A stretch of DNA of 56,128 bases, taken from contig JAQBXN010000044.1 of assembly GCA_027625095.1 (NCBI GenBank), positions 1 through 56,128 on the forward strand. Reading direction: 5' to 3'. The stretch comes from Planctomycetota bacterium. GTDB taxonomy: Bacteria; Planctomycetota; PUPC01; JACPCR01. The notes under the pieces are model-generated. The model worked only from the letters and a program-made list of their open reading frames with translations. It searched no databases and was not told where the DNA came from. Shown piece by piece: positions 34,908 through 44,465 of the stretch; the stretch's first letter is position 1, and every line of letters starts with the position of its first letter. The translations under genes were made by a program, and so were the position numbers.

Positions 34908-35684
34908 TCATTTATCAAGCACAAGCGGCCCTATAGTAAAAGAAACGACTTCCTCCTTCACGTCTTTTGATGTGTCAAGCCTAAGTCGAAAAGAACTGTC
35001 CTTTGGCTTCTTGACGAATAACTTCAACTGGTTGTGAGAAATACTCTGAAACGGCGAAGTTTGTTCAAACTCATTCCCTTTATCATCAAAAACACTAACT
35101 CCTTGAACCTTCTCGGCATTGGGAACCTTGAGAAGAAAGTATCTGCCGCTCCCCCAATTCATGCACATCTCGACGGTAACCCCGGACTTCGCATCCGAGC
35201 TTTCCGGTTTGTCTTCCAGCAAAGCCGTTTTGATAATCTCCGAACCGGAAGGTGCCGAAATCATGAAAGTTCCAGATATCATCTGGAAATCCACGATCCT
35301 AGATACATCGAGATCGACCTGTACTCCCACGCTCTGACGATCTGAGCCGAGAGCAATGCCCCATCCGTCCTTGTGGTTTGAGGCGGATGACTTCGTTCTT
35401 ACTTTCTCCAAGGGAAGCTTGGTGCCATCAGAAAGAACAACCTTGGCGACATTGAGGTTGTATGCGTCAAGAACTCTCGCGTTCAGTTTTCCAAAGAATG
35501 AGAGCGTGAGTCCAGGACCACGAACTCCATTGTTGTTGAAAACAGCAACGCCTTCTTTCTCATGGCGCGCCTTGATATAACGCAATCCATCAAGCGTGAA
35601 TGGATCTGCCATCTTCGGTTCTCCGCCAATACAGATTTGTGACAAAAGGAGAATTGTTATTGCGGTTAGACCTGTTCTGTACAT
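34908..35684 (-). CDS. secreted hypothetical protein
   Basis: This 258-residue protein has a signal peptide (MYRTGLTAITILLLSQICIGGEP) and a predicted beta-rich exported domain with no family I recognise. ATG 35684 is chosen because AAAGGAAG lies 8 nt upstream; an ATG six codons earlier (35702) contains that ribosome-binding site. It is alone between the ATPase pseudogene and a REP-like sequence. Lys/Ser content is higher than in its neighbours (for example SASNHKDGWG, KKPKDSSFRLRL), which may indicate different ancestry. Function unknown. Confidence 0.65.
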   Translation of the reverse strand: MYRTGLTAITILLLSQICIGGEPKMADPFTLDGLRYIKARHEKEGVAVFNNNGVRGPGLTLSFFGKLNARVLDAYNLNVAKVVLSDGTKLPLEKVRTKSSASNHKDGWGIALGSDRQSVGVQVDLDVSRIVDFQMISGTFMISAPSGSEIIKTALLEDKPESSDAKSGVTVEMCMNWGSGRYFLLKVPNAEKVQGVSVFDDKGNEFEQTSPFQSISHNQLKLFVKKPKDSSFRLRLDTSKDVKEEVVSFTIGPLVLDK

Positions 35685-35718
35685 TTTGCTTCTTCCTTTC
35701 ATGCTAACGGAGAAGATT

Positions 35719-35782
35719 TGGGGTCAGATCCGGTTTTATGTTTTAGATAATTTTAAAACGCAAAAAAAATAGACCTGATCCG
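35719..35782. repeat. paired REP-like sequences
   Basis: TGGGGTCAGATC (35719-35730) and the inverted partner ending AATAGACCTGATCC (35768-35781) enclose an AT-rich spacer. The same 12-mer occurs at 45997, and a full palindromic version at 41570 lies upstream of the REP-associated transposase. Confidence 0.6.
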
Positions 35783-35927
35783 ATGGCGCTGGCGTCATTG
35801 TCACGCAAGCCTACGGCAACTTCCTTGTCTATCGCGCCCCTCACAGCAGAAGGCGAGGGCCAAGTTTCCCTGTGTATCAGCGCTGCAAGCATGCCAGCAG
35901 TTATTTGTCGCAAGTGGTTGTGCGACA

Positions 35928-36791
35928 CTATTGGCTTGGCGTCGGATCACTCCGTAGCGCGTTTTCGACGAAATCCGGAAAGTGGTTGGCAACGGACTGG
36001 CGGTAACGCTCCAGTTGAGGGCCGAAGTAGGGGCCTGGATCGCCCAGGTACGATAGGTCGCCGAATAGCCAGGGGTTATGGTTGAATCCCCATCGCATTG
36101 CAGCAAAACGGTCTGGGCCTTCTTTCCGTTTCCATCCGCCGTGCATGGTGGCACGCTTCCACTCAGGTCGGTATTCAGCAGCATGCCAGAGCATGGGATT
36201 GTACAGAAGGCAGTCACCAGCCTTCAGGTTGACGTGGATCGCGGCTGGCATGCCAGACAGGACCTCTCGCATGGTACGGTCGGTTTCATCAAACGGATCT
36301 GAGCCGCCCCCTCTTGGCTCACCAGTGTATTCTCGTTCAGCGGCGGTTGTGGGACGTCGATGGCTGCCGGGAACGACCCAAAGCGATGGGTCGTCGTAGA
36401 CGGCGCCGTTGAATTGGATGGAGAGTCTCCCGTTCTCAGGTTTCAGGAGATCGGGTGTTTCGGCCTTCCCGTCATGAAAGTCACGATGCCAGGGACACAG
36501 TTGTGGTTCGCGAGTGCCGAAAAGGACTGCAAGCCCGGCGGTGATCATTTCCGGACCCAGGATGGATTCGGCGACTTGGTTGATGGATTCGAGGTTCAGA
36601 AACTCCATAAAGCTGCGGTGACAGAATTCTGGTTGCAGGATGGTCTGGTGCCGTGACACGACTTTCTCGTGCTGTTCGCGCCAGGCGAACAAAGGCTTCA
36701 TGCCCTCTCGCATCTGTTCAAGCAGGGTGTTGTGAATGCCTCCGTTGATGAGCAAATAACCATCGCGTTCAAACGTTTCTACTATGTCCAT
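35928..36791 (-). CDS. phytanoyl-CoA dioxygenase family protein (PhyH-type), first
   Basis: This 287-residue member of the Fe(II)/2-oxoglutarate-dependent oxygenases has the facial triad His102, Asp104 (WHRDFHD) and His203 (NPMLWHAAEY). The segment LSIQFNGAVYDDPSLWVVPGSHR is the family's central strand region, and the likely 2-oxoglutarate-binding arginine lies in EYRPEWKRATMHGG. PhyH-type enzymes in these bacteria hydroxylate diverse small molecules; the substrate cannot be read. ATG 36791 begins at the usual N-terminal helix (VETFERDGYLLI). A second, diverged family member lies 3 kb further on, separated by a VCBS-repeat gene. Confidence 0.85.
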   Translation of the reverse strand: MDIVETFERDGYLLINGGIHNTLLEQMREGMKPLFAWREQHEKVVSRHQTILQPEFCHRSFMEFLNLESINQVAESILGPEMITAGLAVLFGTREPQLCPWHRDFHDGKAETPDLLKPENGRLSIQFNGAVYDDPSLWVVPGSHRRPTTAAEREYTGEPRGGGSDPFDETDRTMREVLSGMPAAIHVNLKAGDCLLYNPMLWHAAEYRPEWKRATMHGGWKRKEGPDRFAAMRWGFNHNPWLFGDLSYLGDPGPYFGPQLERYRQSVANHFPDFVENALRSDPTPSQ

Positions 36792-37252
36792 GGGTTTAAG
36801 GAGTGATTTCTAAGTAAAGGATACGTTGCACCCGGTTCGGGCTGTCTAGCGCCTGCAACCACTTGTTCGGACGGAGTCCACGCTGCGATTCATGGCATTT
36901 TAGAGAACCGCTGTCAAGACGCCGAATTAGATCGAGGTAAGGGGGCGTGGGCGAACGGTAGCTACTTCAATTCCTACGGTAGCCTTGGCCGCAACCAAAG
37001 GGAAGAGAAATGCTTCCAACGAATTCAAGGAAACAACGAATGGGGAAGCCAAAATCTTTCAAAGAAAACAAGAAACTCAACTGTAACCGTGTAATACGTA
37101 ATACGTAATACGTAAGCTTGCTGGCACTTGGATTTCGACAGCGGGCTGGTATCTCAAGCGCCCACCGAACGGGGTCGCCTGTTCGTCATTACGTCATTAC
37201 GACGCGGCTACGGTAGTACACGCACAGCGCGCAGAAGTTACAGAGGAAATCT
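36792..37252. other. intergenic region with heptamer remnants
   Basis: There is no gene in these 461 bp. They include the leader of the PhyH gene, the TAATACG heptamers at 37091-37115 and an 8-nt variant at 37187-37202. Confidence 0.65.
37091..37115. repeat. heptanucleotide tract away from any start codon
   Basis: GTAATAC is repeated in phase three times (plus strand), followed by GTAA, with two CATTACGT-like 8-mers further on (37187-37202). This is the only tract of the family here not directly next to a start codon. Confidence 0.75.
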
Positions 37253-39871
37253 TTACTGCTCCTTCAGGATGCGGACGCAGCCGTCGGCTGTGCTCAGGAT
37301 GATTTCGGCGTAGCCATTGCCGTCGATGTCGCAGAGGACAGGATTGGCAACGGCGGAGCCGAACTGCTTCTGCCAGATGATGGCTCCCTGGCTCTCTCGC
37401 TCACCGAGCAAAACCAGGCGGCCGTCCGACAGGCCAACGAGGAATTCATGTCTGCCGCTGCCAGTTACATCTCCGGCGACGATTGAAGTCTCATTGGGCG
37501 GGCAACTCAGATCGACCGACCAGCGCAGCTTGCCCGTGGAGGTGTCGAGGCACTCGAACTGTCCGTCTTCGGCAAGAATGCCGTACATCCATTTACCTGA
37601 ACCATCGGTCTGTCCCATGGCGCCGAGGGATTTCCAATAACGCGAGAGCGGGCCTTTCGTTCGCCAAATCTCGCGGGCGGCGGCGTCCACCAGAGCCAGG
37701 CCGCCTATGCCACTTGAACGGAGTGTGAGTGTCTCTCCCTTGGGGCCGAAGGGGCCAATGATGGGCAGGTTATAAGCTGGCGGCCAGCCCTTTTGGGTGG
37801 CGATGACTTTGCCTTCGGAATCGTAAATTTGCAGCTTACCGTGGTCATCAGCGATGACTTCCGAGCGGCCGTCGCCATCGAGATCCCCGGCGGCCGGCCG
37901 GTTGGGATGAGCGCCGCTCGAATGGTCTTCCCAGAGCAGCCGGCCATCGCTGTCGTAACACGCCAGCGCCATGGTATGCACCCCCGTCTGCATCGTGATG
38001 AGAAGTCGGAATCCGGCATCACTGAACGCCAACAGGCCGACCGAGGAGTAGACAGGAAACGGCAGTGCAATCCTGACTGGCTTTGTCTGCTCATTTGTCG
38101 TGCCTTCGTAAATGAGAACCGATGGCTTGTCAGGATCACTCGTATCCGCGACGGCAAGACGGTTCGTCCCGCGTGAGTCGATGTGAAGCTCCGGCAGGCT
38201 TCCCTCCAATTTCCGTTGCCGGTTCAGGCCCCCTGCTGTCCCAAGGTCCGGAGCGCCCAGAGCGACCACATTCCCTGCAAGCTCGACGACCAGTTCACGG
38301 TTGCCGCCGGCGGACCAGACAAACGGACGGCTAATCCGGCCGTGACAGGCGAGTGGTTGGCCGTCTGTTTTCAAATCGGAATCAAATCGTTGCACCTCTC
38401 CAAACGCGGTGGCCAGCAGCAGTTCATTTTTATGAATGTCGGCTCGCACGAAGCCTGGCCCCGCGAGGGGACGCGTCTCGATATCTGAGTTCTTACCGCC
38501 CCAGAGGAATGTCCCTGCTTCACGGTCGCCCTCGAAACAGCGAACCAGGATGCCGGCCACTCCGCCCGCCGTCCTCAGGGACACTACACTGCGGCGAAGA
38601 GCCATAAAGTAAAGATCGGGCGACAGGGGAGAATCCGTGGATGTAAAAACCGCGGCGTCCTTCAACTCAGCGACAGGCTCCAAGGTCTTGCCATCGATGG
38701 CACGGATCGTTGTGGATCGTGATGTTCGCCGCTTCTCCTCAGTGGTGACAATGATCTCCGGCCGGCCATCGCCATTGATGTCATGGCAGCCCCAGAAATA
38801 ACAGCCCTCAAGATCCCCCCGCCGCGCGGAGAATCCTTTCAGGGGATCAATGACAAGCGTCTGCCACCGTTCTTGGTCCCAGAGACCCACAACGAGTTCG
38901 ACTTTTCCATTCCCCTGCAGGTCCGCCAGCGAGGTGATCTGGGGGCGCAATTCTTTATTGTCCGTGGGCCAATCCTTCTCAATAAACTGGCCCCAGACCT
39001 TCTCAAGTCCAGAGCCGGTGTTGCGAGTGACCGAGAGGTATTCCTCGACCTGGCAGGAAATCATGACGACGTCAGGCACGCCGTTCTGATCGAGGTCGCG
39101 GGCAGCGAGGAAACCGTAGGGTCGGCCCCAGCCGCCGAGGTCGATGTTGGCGTCGAACTTGATGTCGCCGGATTCAGCATCGAGCACCGCGTGGTAAACG
39201 CTCGGTTCCTTGCCGCTGAGAACGATGTCGTCCCTGCCATCGCCGTCCATATCTTTGAGCACGATGCTGGGGCCGAAGCCGGCGCCGTACTTGCCCTTGT
39301 AATTCCGCTGCCAGAGCAGCCGGGGCTTCGTGCTTCCGCTTGAAAAATCAAAGCAGTACCCGTCCAGCGAGTAGCTGGGAAACGTAATGAATCGGAGTCC
39401 GGAATCCGTGCGATAGAAAGCACGGCCGTTGACTTGCGTTGACAGGTCCGTGTGCCACGTCCAGAGCTTTTCACCCGTCGCCAGGTCAAGGAGCATGACT
39501 GTCCTGTCGCCGGTTCGCAGAAAGATTTCGTCCTTGCCGTCAGCATCGAAATCGTCCACGCGCATGACCTCAGTCAGGCCCAGCCGGCCCTGCTTCCAGA
39601 GCGGTTCGCCGGTCCATCGCTTCAGTTCCAGGTGAGTGCCTGACTGCACCAGCAGAGACTTTTTGCCGTCCACGGAGACGTTTCGAGCAAAACGAATCTC
39701 GCCGCCGGTATCCATCTTCCACACCTCACGCGGAGTTCGAAGCATCCGGCCCGGTACGTCTGCGCACGCCCTGTTGCTCGAATCTTTGCGAGCACTCAAC
39801 CAGAGACCATCATTTTCGGCACCAACTTGAATCGACATGAATAGAAGCCAGAGCGCCGGGAGTTTCCACAT
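37253..39871 (-). CDS. secreted VCBS/FG-GAP repeat protein
   Basis: This 872-residue exported beta-propeller-like protein has a signal peptide MWKLPALWLLFMSIQVGAEN. Calcium-binding FG-GAP/VCBS repeats of the form D-x-D-x-D-G-x-x-D/E-I recur: DDFDADGKDEIFL, LKDMDGDGRDDIVLS, ARDLDQNGVPDVV, CHDINGDGRPEIIV, GDLDGDGRSEVIA, CDIDGNGYAEIIL. PQQ-like segments (ATGEKLWTWHTD, TSTGKLRWSVD) alternate with them. Proteins of this type are common in PVC bacteria as cell-surface or polysaccharide-related proteins; a specific role is unknown. The start is supported by the signal peptide. Confidence 0.85.
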   Translation of the reverse strand: MWKLPALWLLFMSIQVGAENDGLWLSARKDSSNRACADVPGRMLRTPREVWKMDTGGEIRFARNVSVDGKKSLLVQSGTHLELKRWTGEPLWKQGRLGLTEVMRVDDFDADGKDEIFLRTGDRTVMLLDLATGEKLWTWHTDLSTQVNGRAFYRTDSGLRFITFPSYSLDGYCFDFSSGSTKPRLLWQRNYKGKYGAGFGPSIVLKDMDGDGRDDIVLSGKEPSVYHAVLDAESGDIKFDANIDLGGWGRPYGFLAARDLDQNGVPDVVMISCQVEEYLSVTRNTGSGLEKVWGQFIEKDWPTDNKELRPQITSLADLQGNGKVELVVGLWDQERWQTLVIDPLKGFSARRGDLEGCYFWGCHDINGDGRPEIIVTTEEKRRTSRSTTIRAIDGKTLEPVAELKDAAVFTSTDSPLSPDLYFMALRRSVVSLRTAGGVAGILVRCFEGDREAGTFLWGGKNSDIETRPLAGPGFVRADIHKNELLLATAFGEVQRFDSDLKTDGQPLACHGRISRPFVWSAGGNRELVVELAGNVVALGAPDLGTAGGLNRQRKLEGSLPELHIDSRGTNRLAVADTSDPDKPSVLIYEGTTNEQTKPVRIALPFPVYSSVGLLAFSDAGFRLLITMQTGVHTMALACYDSDGRLLWEDHSSGAHPNRPAAGDLDGDGRSEVIADDHGKLQIYDSEGKVIATQKGWPPAYNLPIIGPFGPKGETLTLRSSGIGGLALVDAAAREIWRTKGPLSRYWKSLGAMGQTDGSGKWMYGILAEDGQFECLDTSTGKLRWSVDLSCPPNETSIVAGDVTGSGRHEFLVGLSDGRLVLLGERESQGAIIWQKQFGSAVANPVLCDIDGNGYAEIILSTADGCVRILKEQ

Positions 39872-40056
39872 TTTCGTGAACAGTTCGAGTAGCAGAATAT
39901 GGCGATGATAGCGGATAGGATTACCGGCATGAAATCCCCCGAACCGTGAAGGAAGAGGGCGATGGGGTGAGATCGATTTTCAACAACTAAATCGGAAGAA
40001 ATAACTTTCGATTTAACAGAAAAGTAGCGACAGATATCGCTGTGGTGAGCGCGCAA

Positions 40057-40797
40057 TCATCGCAAATGCGCGTCTGCCGCGTGCGGCTCTCTGAGACCTT
40101 TCGTCATCCGTAACAGTTCTCGTTGGCGGGGATTCAATTGCTCGAACCACTCTTTGGGAAATTTGTCGTGCGGGTCCACCTGGAACATCAGCATACTCTT
40201 GCGATAGTGGCCGAAAAGCGCGTGGCGGTTGTGGTCGCTGGTATTGGCTGATCCGCCGTGCCAGCACTGGCCGTTGAAGATAATGACGCTCCCGGCAGGG
40301 GCGATGGCCTGAACAATATGTTTTACCTCGAAGCCCTCTGGCGGCTCGGCGAGCCCGCTCTTGTGGGAGCCGGGGACGACCCGGGTAGCGCCATTAGACG
40401 CAGTAAAGTCATCCAGCATCCAGACGGTGTTCATCATTACCGGGCTGGCCATGTTGAGCATGTGGCACGGAATATCGCTGTGCAGGCCCTGGACTCCATC
40501 TCCCGGCCGGAGGATGCGGCTGTTGAGACTGCCGAGGATGAGACTGTGTCCCAGGAAGTGTTCAAGCAGCGGAAGGATTTTCGAGTGGTCGAGACACTTG
40601 AAAAAGATGGGGTCGAGCGTCGGAAGATTAGCAACATGGCTGGCAGTTCCACGATGCAGGGATTCTGCGGCGTGTTGCTCGGCGCAGACGATCAGCGCAT
40701 GACGCATTTCCTGAGCTTCTTCGGAAGAGAGGACGGCCTCGACGATGGTGAAGCCGTAGATTTCAATTTCGTGGATGTACTGTTCGTGGCCGGTCAT
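40057..40797 (-). CDS. phytanoyl-CoA dioxygenase family protein (PhyH-type), second
   Basis: This 246-residue Fe(II)/2-oxoglutarate oxygenase has His106, Asp108 (GLHSDIP) and His180 (NGQCWHGG), with Arg191 as the probable 2-oxoglutarate ligand. The central motif TASNGATRVVPGSHKSG is typical of the family. ATG 40797 is chosen because the N-terminal helix (EQYIHEIEIYGFTIVE) begins right after it; the frame is open to 40836 without support. It is only distantly related to the PhyH protein at 35928. The neighbours give no substrate hint. Confidence 0.87.
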   Translation of the reverse strand: MTGHEQYIHEIEIYGFTIVEAVLSSEEAQEMRHALIVCAEQHAAESLHRGTASHVANLPTLDPIFFKCLDHSKILPLLEHFLGHSLILGSLNSRILRPGDGVQGLHSDIPCHMLNMASPVMMNTVWMLDDFTASNGATRVVPGSHKSGLAEPPEGFEVKHIVQAIAPAGSVIIFNGQCWHGGSANTSDHNRHALFGHYRKSMLMFQVDPHDKFPKEWFEQLNPRQRELLRMTKGLREPHAADAHLR

Positions 40798-40870
40798 GGC
40801 GTATACCTGGAGTGATGGACGGCGGATGATACGCAAAAGTCTACTCCATTCGCCTGACCTGCATTCTCAC

Positions 40871-41056
40871 ATGTTTCGAAAATTCATTAAACGACTAAGT
40901 GACGCGCTTCCGTGGAATAAGCCCTATATTTCTCCCGAGAGACGTGCTGAAATCAAAGCACGTATCTACGGGGTTGGAGTTCCAGGAAAAGTAGGCGACG
41001 ATGGCAAGATTCACATCGAAATTATAAGAGACGGAGACTCTGACGATTCGTCGTAA
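40871..41056 (+). CDS. possible 61-residue hypothetical protein
   Basis: This small frame from ATG 40871 has a basic start (MFRKFIKRLSDALPW), a helical middle (SPERRAEIKARIYG) and an acidic end (RDGDSDDSS). There is no Shine-Dalgarno sequence and no family. Its last 46 nt are antisense to the diverged tail of the transposase gene, so either the peptide is spurious or the transposase tail is not real. The composition looks protein-like. Confidence 0.35.
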   Translation: MFRKFIKRLSDALPWNKPYISPERRAEIKARIYGVGVPGKVGDDGKIHIEIIRDGDSDDSS

Positions 41057-41502
41057 GAGATCCGTACAAGAACCCGGTCATCACTGGGACATTCCAATCC
41101 GGTGACTGGAGGCCCGATACTTGGAACAGGTTCAATTGCCATAACATAGAGAATGAGTTGTCGGAGATACGATTCCTCATCGACGATGAAGCTCTTGAAG
41201 CGTCCCTGGAAGAGGTGACCGCTCCGGCCCCACTTCCAGTTGAAGTAACTGGTATAGGAAGTTCCCAGCCACTGCATGCCTTGCGACAGTTTCCCCTCCC
41301 CGTTCTTCAGGATGAGATGGTAATGATTCCCCATAAGCACATAGCTCAAGACATCGATACCAAACCGGTGGGGAAAGAAGCGCAGAAGTTCCAGAAACTT
41401 CTGGTGGTCTGCATCATTCTGAAAAATGGCCTGTCTCTCATTGCCTCTTGAGAGTACATGATAGATCGTATGAGGAAGGTCGAATCGACGGGGCCGTGCC
41501 AC
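41011..41502 (-). CDS. REP-associated tyrosine transposase (Y1/HUH), C-terminally diverged
   Basis: This is a single-strand transposase-like protein of the RAYT (IS200/IS605-related) type, which acts on REP palindromes. The N-terminal block IYHVLSRGNERQAIF and the HUH motif in MGNHYHLIL are intact, as is LFQGRFKSFIVDEESYL. GTG 41502 is chosen: AAGGAAC lies upstream and the family N-terminus (ARPRRFDLPHTIYHV) starts here. After LILYVMAIEPV, where the family normally continues into its C-terminal region, similarity stops, and the last 40 residues are unlike any RAYT. The protein is therefore probably damaged or truncated. It lies next to REP-like GGGGTCTGACCCC (41570) at the left edge of the light/UV cassette. 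Confidence 0.8.
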   Translation of the reverse strand: MARPRRFDLPHTIYHVLSRGNERQAIFQNDADHQKFLELLRFFPHRFGIDVLSYVLMGNHYHLILKNGEGKLSQGMQWLGTSYTSYFNWKWGRSGHLFQGRFKSFIVDEESYLRQLILYVMAIEPVPSIGPPVTGLECPSDDRVLVRISYDESSESPSLIISM

Positions 41503-41569
41503 GACAAGTTCCTTGAAATCGGGAATAAAACTCACTCCACATGGTGACCGGCCCCCCTCATGGCAAATG

Positions 41570-41582
41570 GGGGTCTGACCCC
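41570..41582. repeat. REP-like palindrome upstream of the transposase
   Basis: GGGGTCTGACCCC is a perfect 6-bp-arm palindrome with one central base, 68 bp upstream of the transposase start. A related 12-mer occurs at 35719 and 45997, so these are candidate substrates of the transposase. Confidence 0.65.
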
Positions 41583-41683
41583 AGGCCCGCATTTGTTCCC
41601 CGGTTCGAGAAACGGTAGAATAACCTTTTGTGATACTACCCGCAGGGCAAACCGTTTCGTAACAGGGAGTTCGAGCGAGCAAC

Positions 41684-42691
41684 ATGCCGCCATCAGAGCC
41701 AGAAAGCTCCGAAGTGCCTACTGCACCGACAGTTCTGCTGACGGGAGCCTCCGGTTACGTTGGCGGTCGGCTGATCCCGTTGCTCGAACAGCAGCCCGTC
41801 ATTTTGCGGTGTTTGGCCCGCAACCCGGACAAACTGCGGCCTCTGGTCAAAGAATCCACGGAGATCGTTCGGGGCGATGTTTTGGATGCTCCCTCGCTGA
41901 ATGAGGCGTTGAAAGGCGTCCACACCGCCTATTACCTCGTGCATCTCATGTCGGGATCGCACGACTTTGAGAAGGAAGATCGGCAGGCGGCGAATAACTT
42001 CGCTGATGCGGCAAAACGAGCGGGTGTGCAGCGGATCATCTACCTTGGCGGTCTTGGTGACGATGCCGATCCAGAATTGTCACCACATCTGCGAAGTCGC
42101 CATGAGGTTGGTGAAATCCTGCGGGAGTCGGGGGTCGAAACCATCGAGTTTCGTGCGGGGATGGTCGTCGGGGCGGGCAGTCTGTCCTACCAGTTGATGA
42201 AATCGTTGACGGATCGCTTGCCGGTTATGATCTGTCCTCGCTGGCTCACCACGCCCACCCAGCCCATCGCCATCCAAGACGTTTTGGATTATCTGCTCGC
42301 TGCGAAAGACCTACACAAAGGTGAAAGCCGAATCTTCGAGATTGGCAGTCCCGATGTCGTAACCTACGGTGACTTGATTCGAGAATATGCACGTCAGCAA
42401 GGGCTACGGCGGTGGCTGATTTTCGTCCCGGTGCTGACGCCGTACCTTTCGGGACTCTGGCTGGCTCTCGTGACGCCTGCCAGTTTCGAGGTCGGGCGAC
42501 ATCTCATCGAAGGATTGAAGAATCCAACTGTGGTCCGTGACAAAAAAGCTCTGGATGTCTTCTCGATCCGACCGCTGGGCGTGAAGGAAGCCATCCGAAT
42601 GGCAAGGGAAACCCCCCGCCGAAGCCCTGATTCACGAAGTCGGTCTTTTTTCGATGTTAAGGAATCACGCTTCCTGCGGTTCGGGAATTGA
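41684..42691 (+). CDS. NAD(P)-binding SDR/NmrA-type oxidoreductase
   Basis: This 335-residue Rossmann protein begins with the cofactor motif VLLTGASGYVGGRLIPLL and continues with CLARNPDKL and GDVLDAPSLNEAL, an arrangement typical of atypical/extended SDRs of the NmrA/YtfG type. YYLVHLMSG and RIIYLGGLGDD are characteristic of a subgroup often linked with light- or DNA-damage-inducible genes. The short hydrophobic segment LIFVPVLTPYLSGLWLALVTP near residue 245-265 may contact the membrane. It is the first gene of a pair with the DUF3050 gene (67-nt gap). The substrate is unknown. Confidence 0.82.
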   Translation: MPPSEPESSEVPTAPTVLLTGASGYVGGRLIPLLEQQPVILRCLARNPDKLRPLVKESTEIVRGDVLDAPSLNEALKGVHTAYYLVHLMSGSHDFEKEDRQAANNFADAAKRAGVQRIIYLGGLGDDADPELSPHLRSRHEVGEILRESGVETIEFRAGMVVGAGSLSYQLMKSLTDRLPVMICPRWLTTPTQPIAIQDVLDYLLAAKDLHKGESRIFEIGSPDVVTYGDLIREYARQQGLRRWLIFVPVLTPYLSGLWLALVTPASFEVGRHLIEGLKNPTVVRDKKALDVFSIRPLGVKEAIRMARETPRRSPDSRSRSFFDVKESRFLRFGN

Positions 42692-42758
42692 TGATCTGTG
42701 TTCACGCACCCACGGCCCTTGCAGGTTGGCGATTTGAGTTTCAGGAAAGAGAATCGAC

Positions 42759-43556
42759 TTGCTCCACAGACCCAGAATTGAAGAACAACTGAACCCGTTG
42801 AGGGAGGCTCTGCTCAACCACCGCATCTACGGCGAAATGGATCGCCTTGATGTGTTGCGACTTTTCATGGAACACCACGTCTTCGCTGTGTGGGATTTCA
42901 TGTCGTTGCTCAAGGTGCTGCAACGACGACTCTGCTGCGTCGAAGTGCCGTGGGTGGTCCCCGCTGATCCGCAGGCGTGCCGCTTCATCAACGAGATCGT
43001 GCTTGCCGAGGAATCCGACGATGATGGCCGAGGCGGGTTCGCCAGCCATTTCGAGCTTTATCATCGCTCGATGAAACAATGCGGGGCCAACACCGCTGGC
43101 ATTGATGGATTCCTCAGTGATCTTCGCCGGGGCGTTCCAGTGCTGACAGCCCTTGCATCACCAGCAGTCCCCGAAGCTGCTCGTCGGTTTGTTGAGCAAA
43201 CCTTCGAGATTATCGAGACTGGCAACCTGTGTGCAGTTGCTTCAGCCTTCACCTATGGTCGGGAAGATTTGCTGCCAGACGTGTTTCAACGCATCGTGGA
43301 TGAGTTGAATACGCAGGCTGGTGGGCAACTGGATGACTTTAAGCATTATCTTGAACGCCACATTGGCTTGGATGGTGACGAGCATGGCCCGATGGCGACT
43401 CGGCTCGTACAGTCGCTTTGTGGCTCGGACGAGTCCTTGTGGAAAGTTGCTGAAGAGACAGCCGTGAGTTGCCTGATGGCCCGACAGAAATTGTGGGACG
43501 GAATCTACGAAGCTGTCCGCCGCCACGGAGTATCTTTAGGGCACGTTTCTATTTAG
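42759..43556 (+). CDS. DUF3050 family protein (heme-oxygenase-like fold)
   Basis: This 265-residue all-helical protein matches DUF3050, predicted to adopt a heme-oxygenase/TenA-like fold. The recognisable block is [20 protein letters not shown] (about residues 32-51); later segments [12 protein letters not shown] and [14 protein letters not shown] contain the conserved histidines likely to bind metal. The start is TTG 42759, supported by AGGAAAGAG about 9 nt upstream; no ATG fits. It follows the SDR gene closely and overlaps the convergent uvsE gene by 21 nt at the 3' end. The chemical role is unknown. Confidence 0.8.
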   Translation: MLHRPRIEEQLNPLREALLNHRIYGEMDRLDVLRLFMEHHVFAVWDFMSLLKVLQRRLCCVEVPWVVPADPQACRFINEIVLAEESDDDGRGGFASHFELYHRSMKQCGANTAGIDGFLSDLRRGVPVLTALASPAVPEAARRFVEQTFEIIETGNLCAVASAFTYGREDLLPDVFQRIVDELNTQAGGQLDDFKHYLERHIGLDGDEHGPMATRLVQSLCGSDESLWKVAEETAVSCLMARQKLWDGIYEAVRRHGVSLGHVSI

Positions 43557-44465
43557 TGGGGCCATTGATCGACCTGCGGCTAATTCTTGCCGCAACTTCC
43601 CCACCGCCACTTCCTTGGCTTTGGCTTCGACTTCGACGGTGATGTTCTTTCGCCGCCAATAATCAGGGAAGTCTTTCAGATCGATGAAGTCGTGGTGTCG
43701 TTCGGGCTTCGGGCCGTCCCAACCTTCAATCGGACTGGAAAGATGAAACATCGGCTCCCGGTTCCATGTCGCCACAGCCTTCTTGGTGGCTTGTTCGACG
43801 CTCAGGCCATCGGGATTACAGCGGTGATGATGCACGTCGTAAACCAGCGGGATGCCCGTGGCTTTGCAGATCGGCAACAGATCGGCGGGTGTGTACGTCT
43901 TGTCGTCGTTTTCGACGGTCAATCGGCTTCGGACTCTCGATGAAAGCCGGTCAAGGTTACGGGCGAAATCAGCGAGTGCCTTTGGTTTGTCGCCGTATGC
44001 CCCGCCGCCGTGAATGTTGATGACATCGGCTCCGATCCACTCGGCCACTTCCGCTTGGTATTCAAGCTCCTGCACGGACTTCTCCACCACGTCGAGTCGG
44101 GGTGAGTTCATCACGACGAACTGATCGGGGTGAAAGCAGGTTCGCAGCTTATGCTTCTTCACGAACTTGCCGCACTCTTTGAAGCAGTGAATGATCTCGT
44201 CGCCATCGGGCAAATCGCCCACGGAGTATCCGCAGGTTGGATGCGTCTTGATAGGAAGAATTTGGCTGTTCACCCGGAAGCAGCCAATGCCGTTGTCGGC
44301 ACAAAACTGAAGAGCGGCGAGCAGGGCGTCGGCATTTGCCAAACAGAGACGGCTGAGTTTTGCCAAGGCGTCGGGTCGCTTCATCTTGCCGATGGATGTC
44401 GCCGTCGTCGTAACGAACTTGATGGGCTGGTCCCGAAACAGACAGCAGAGGCCGAGGCGGATCAT
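43536..44465 (-). CDS. uvsE: UV DNA damage endonuclease UvsE/UVDE
   Basis: UVDE nicks DNA immediately 5' of UV photoproducts, starting an alternative excision repair pathway. The 309-residue protein has the TIM-barrel family blocks with their metal ligands: [10 protein letters not shown] at the start, [65 protein letters not shown] and [13 protein letters not shown] 44465 is chosen because the family start (IRLGLCC) is there; it overlaps the tspO stop as ATGA. Co-transcription with tspO and neighbouring SDR and DUF3050 genes point to a light/UV-protection cassette. Confidence 0.94.
   Translation of the reverse strand: MIRLGLCCLFRDQPIKFVTTTATSIGKMKRPDALAKLSRLCLANADALLAALQFCADNGIGCFRVNSQILPIKTHPTCGYSVGDLPDGDEIIHCFKECGKFVKKHKLRTCFHPDQFVVMNSPRLDVVEKSVQELEYQAEVAEWIGADVINIHGGGAYGDKPKALADFARNLDRLSSRVRSRLTVENDDKTYTPADLLPICKATGIPLVYDVHHHRCNPDGLSVEQATKKAVATWNREPMFHLSSPIEGWDGPKPERHHDFIDLKDFPDYWRRKNITVEVEAKAKEVAVGKLRQELAAGRSMAPLNRNVP

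Noticed and set aside
38783..39343. A 186-codon plus-strand frame antisense to the VCBS protein
   Set aside because: Antisense to clearly conserved calcium-binding repeats; no own features.
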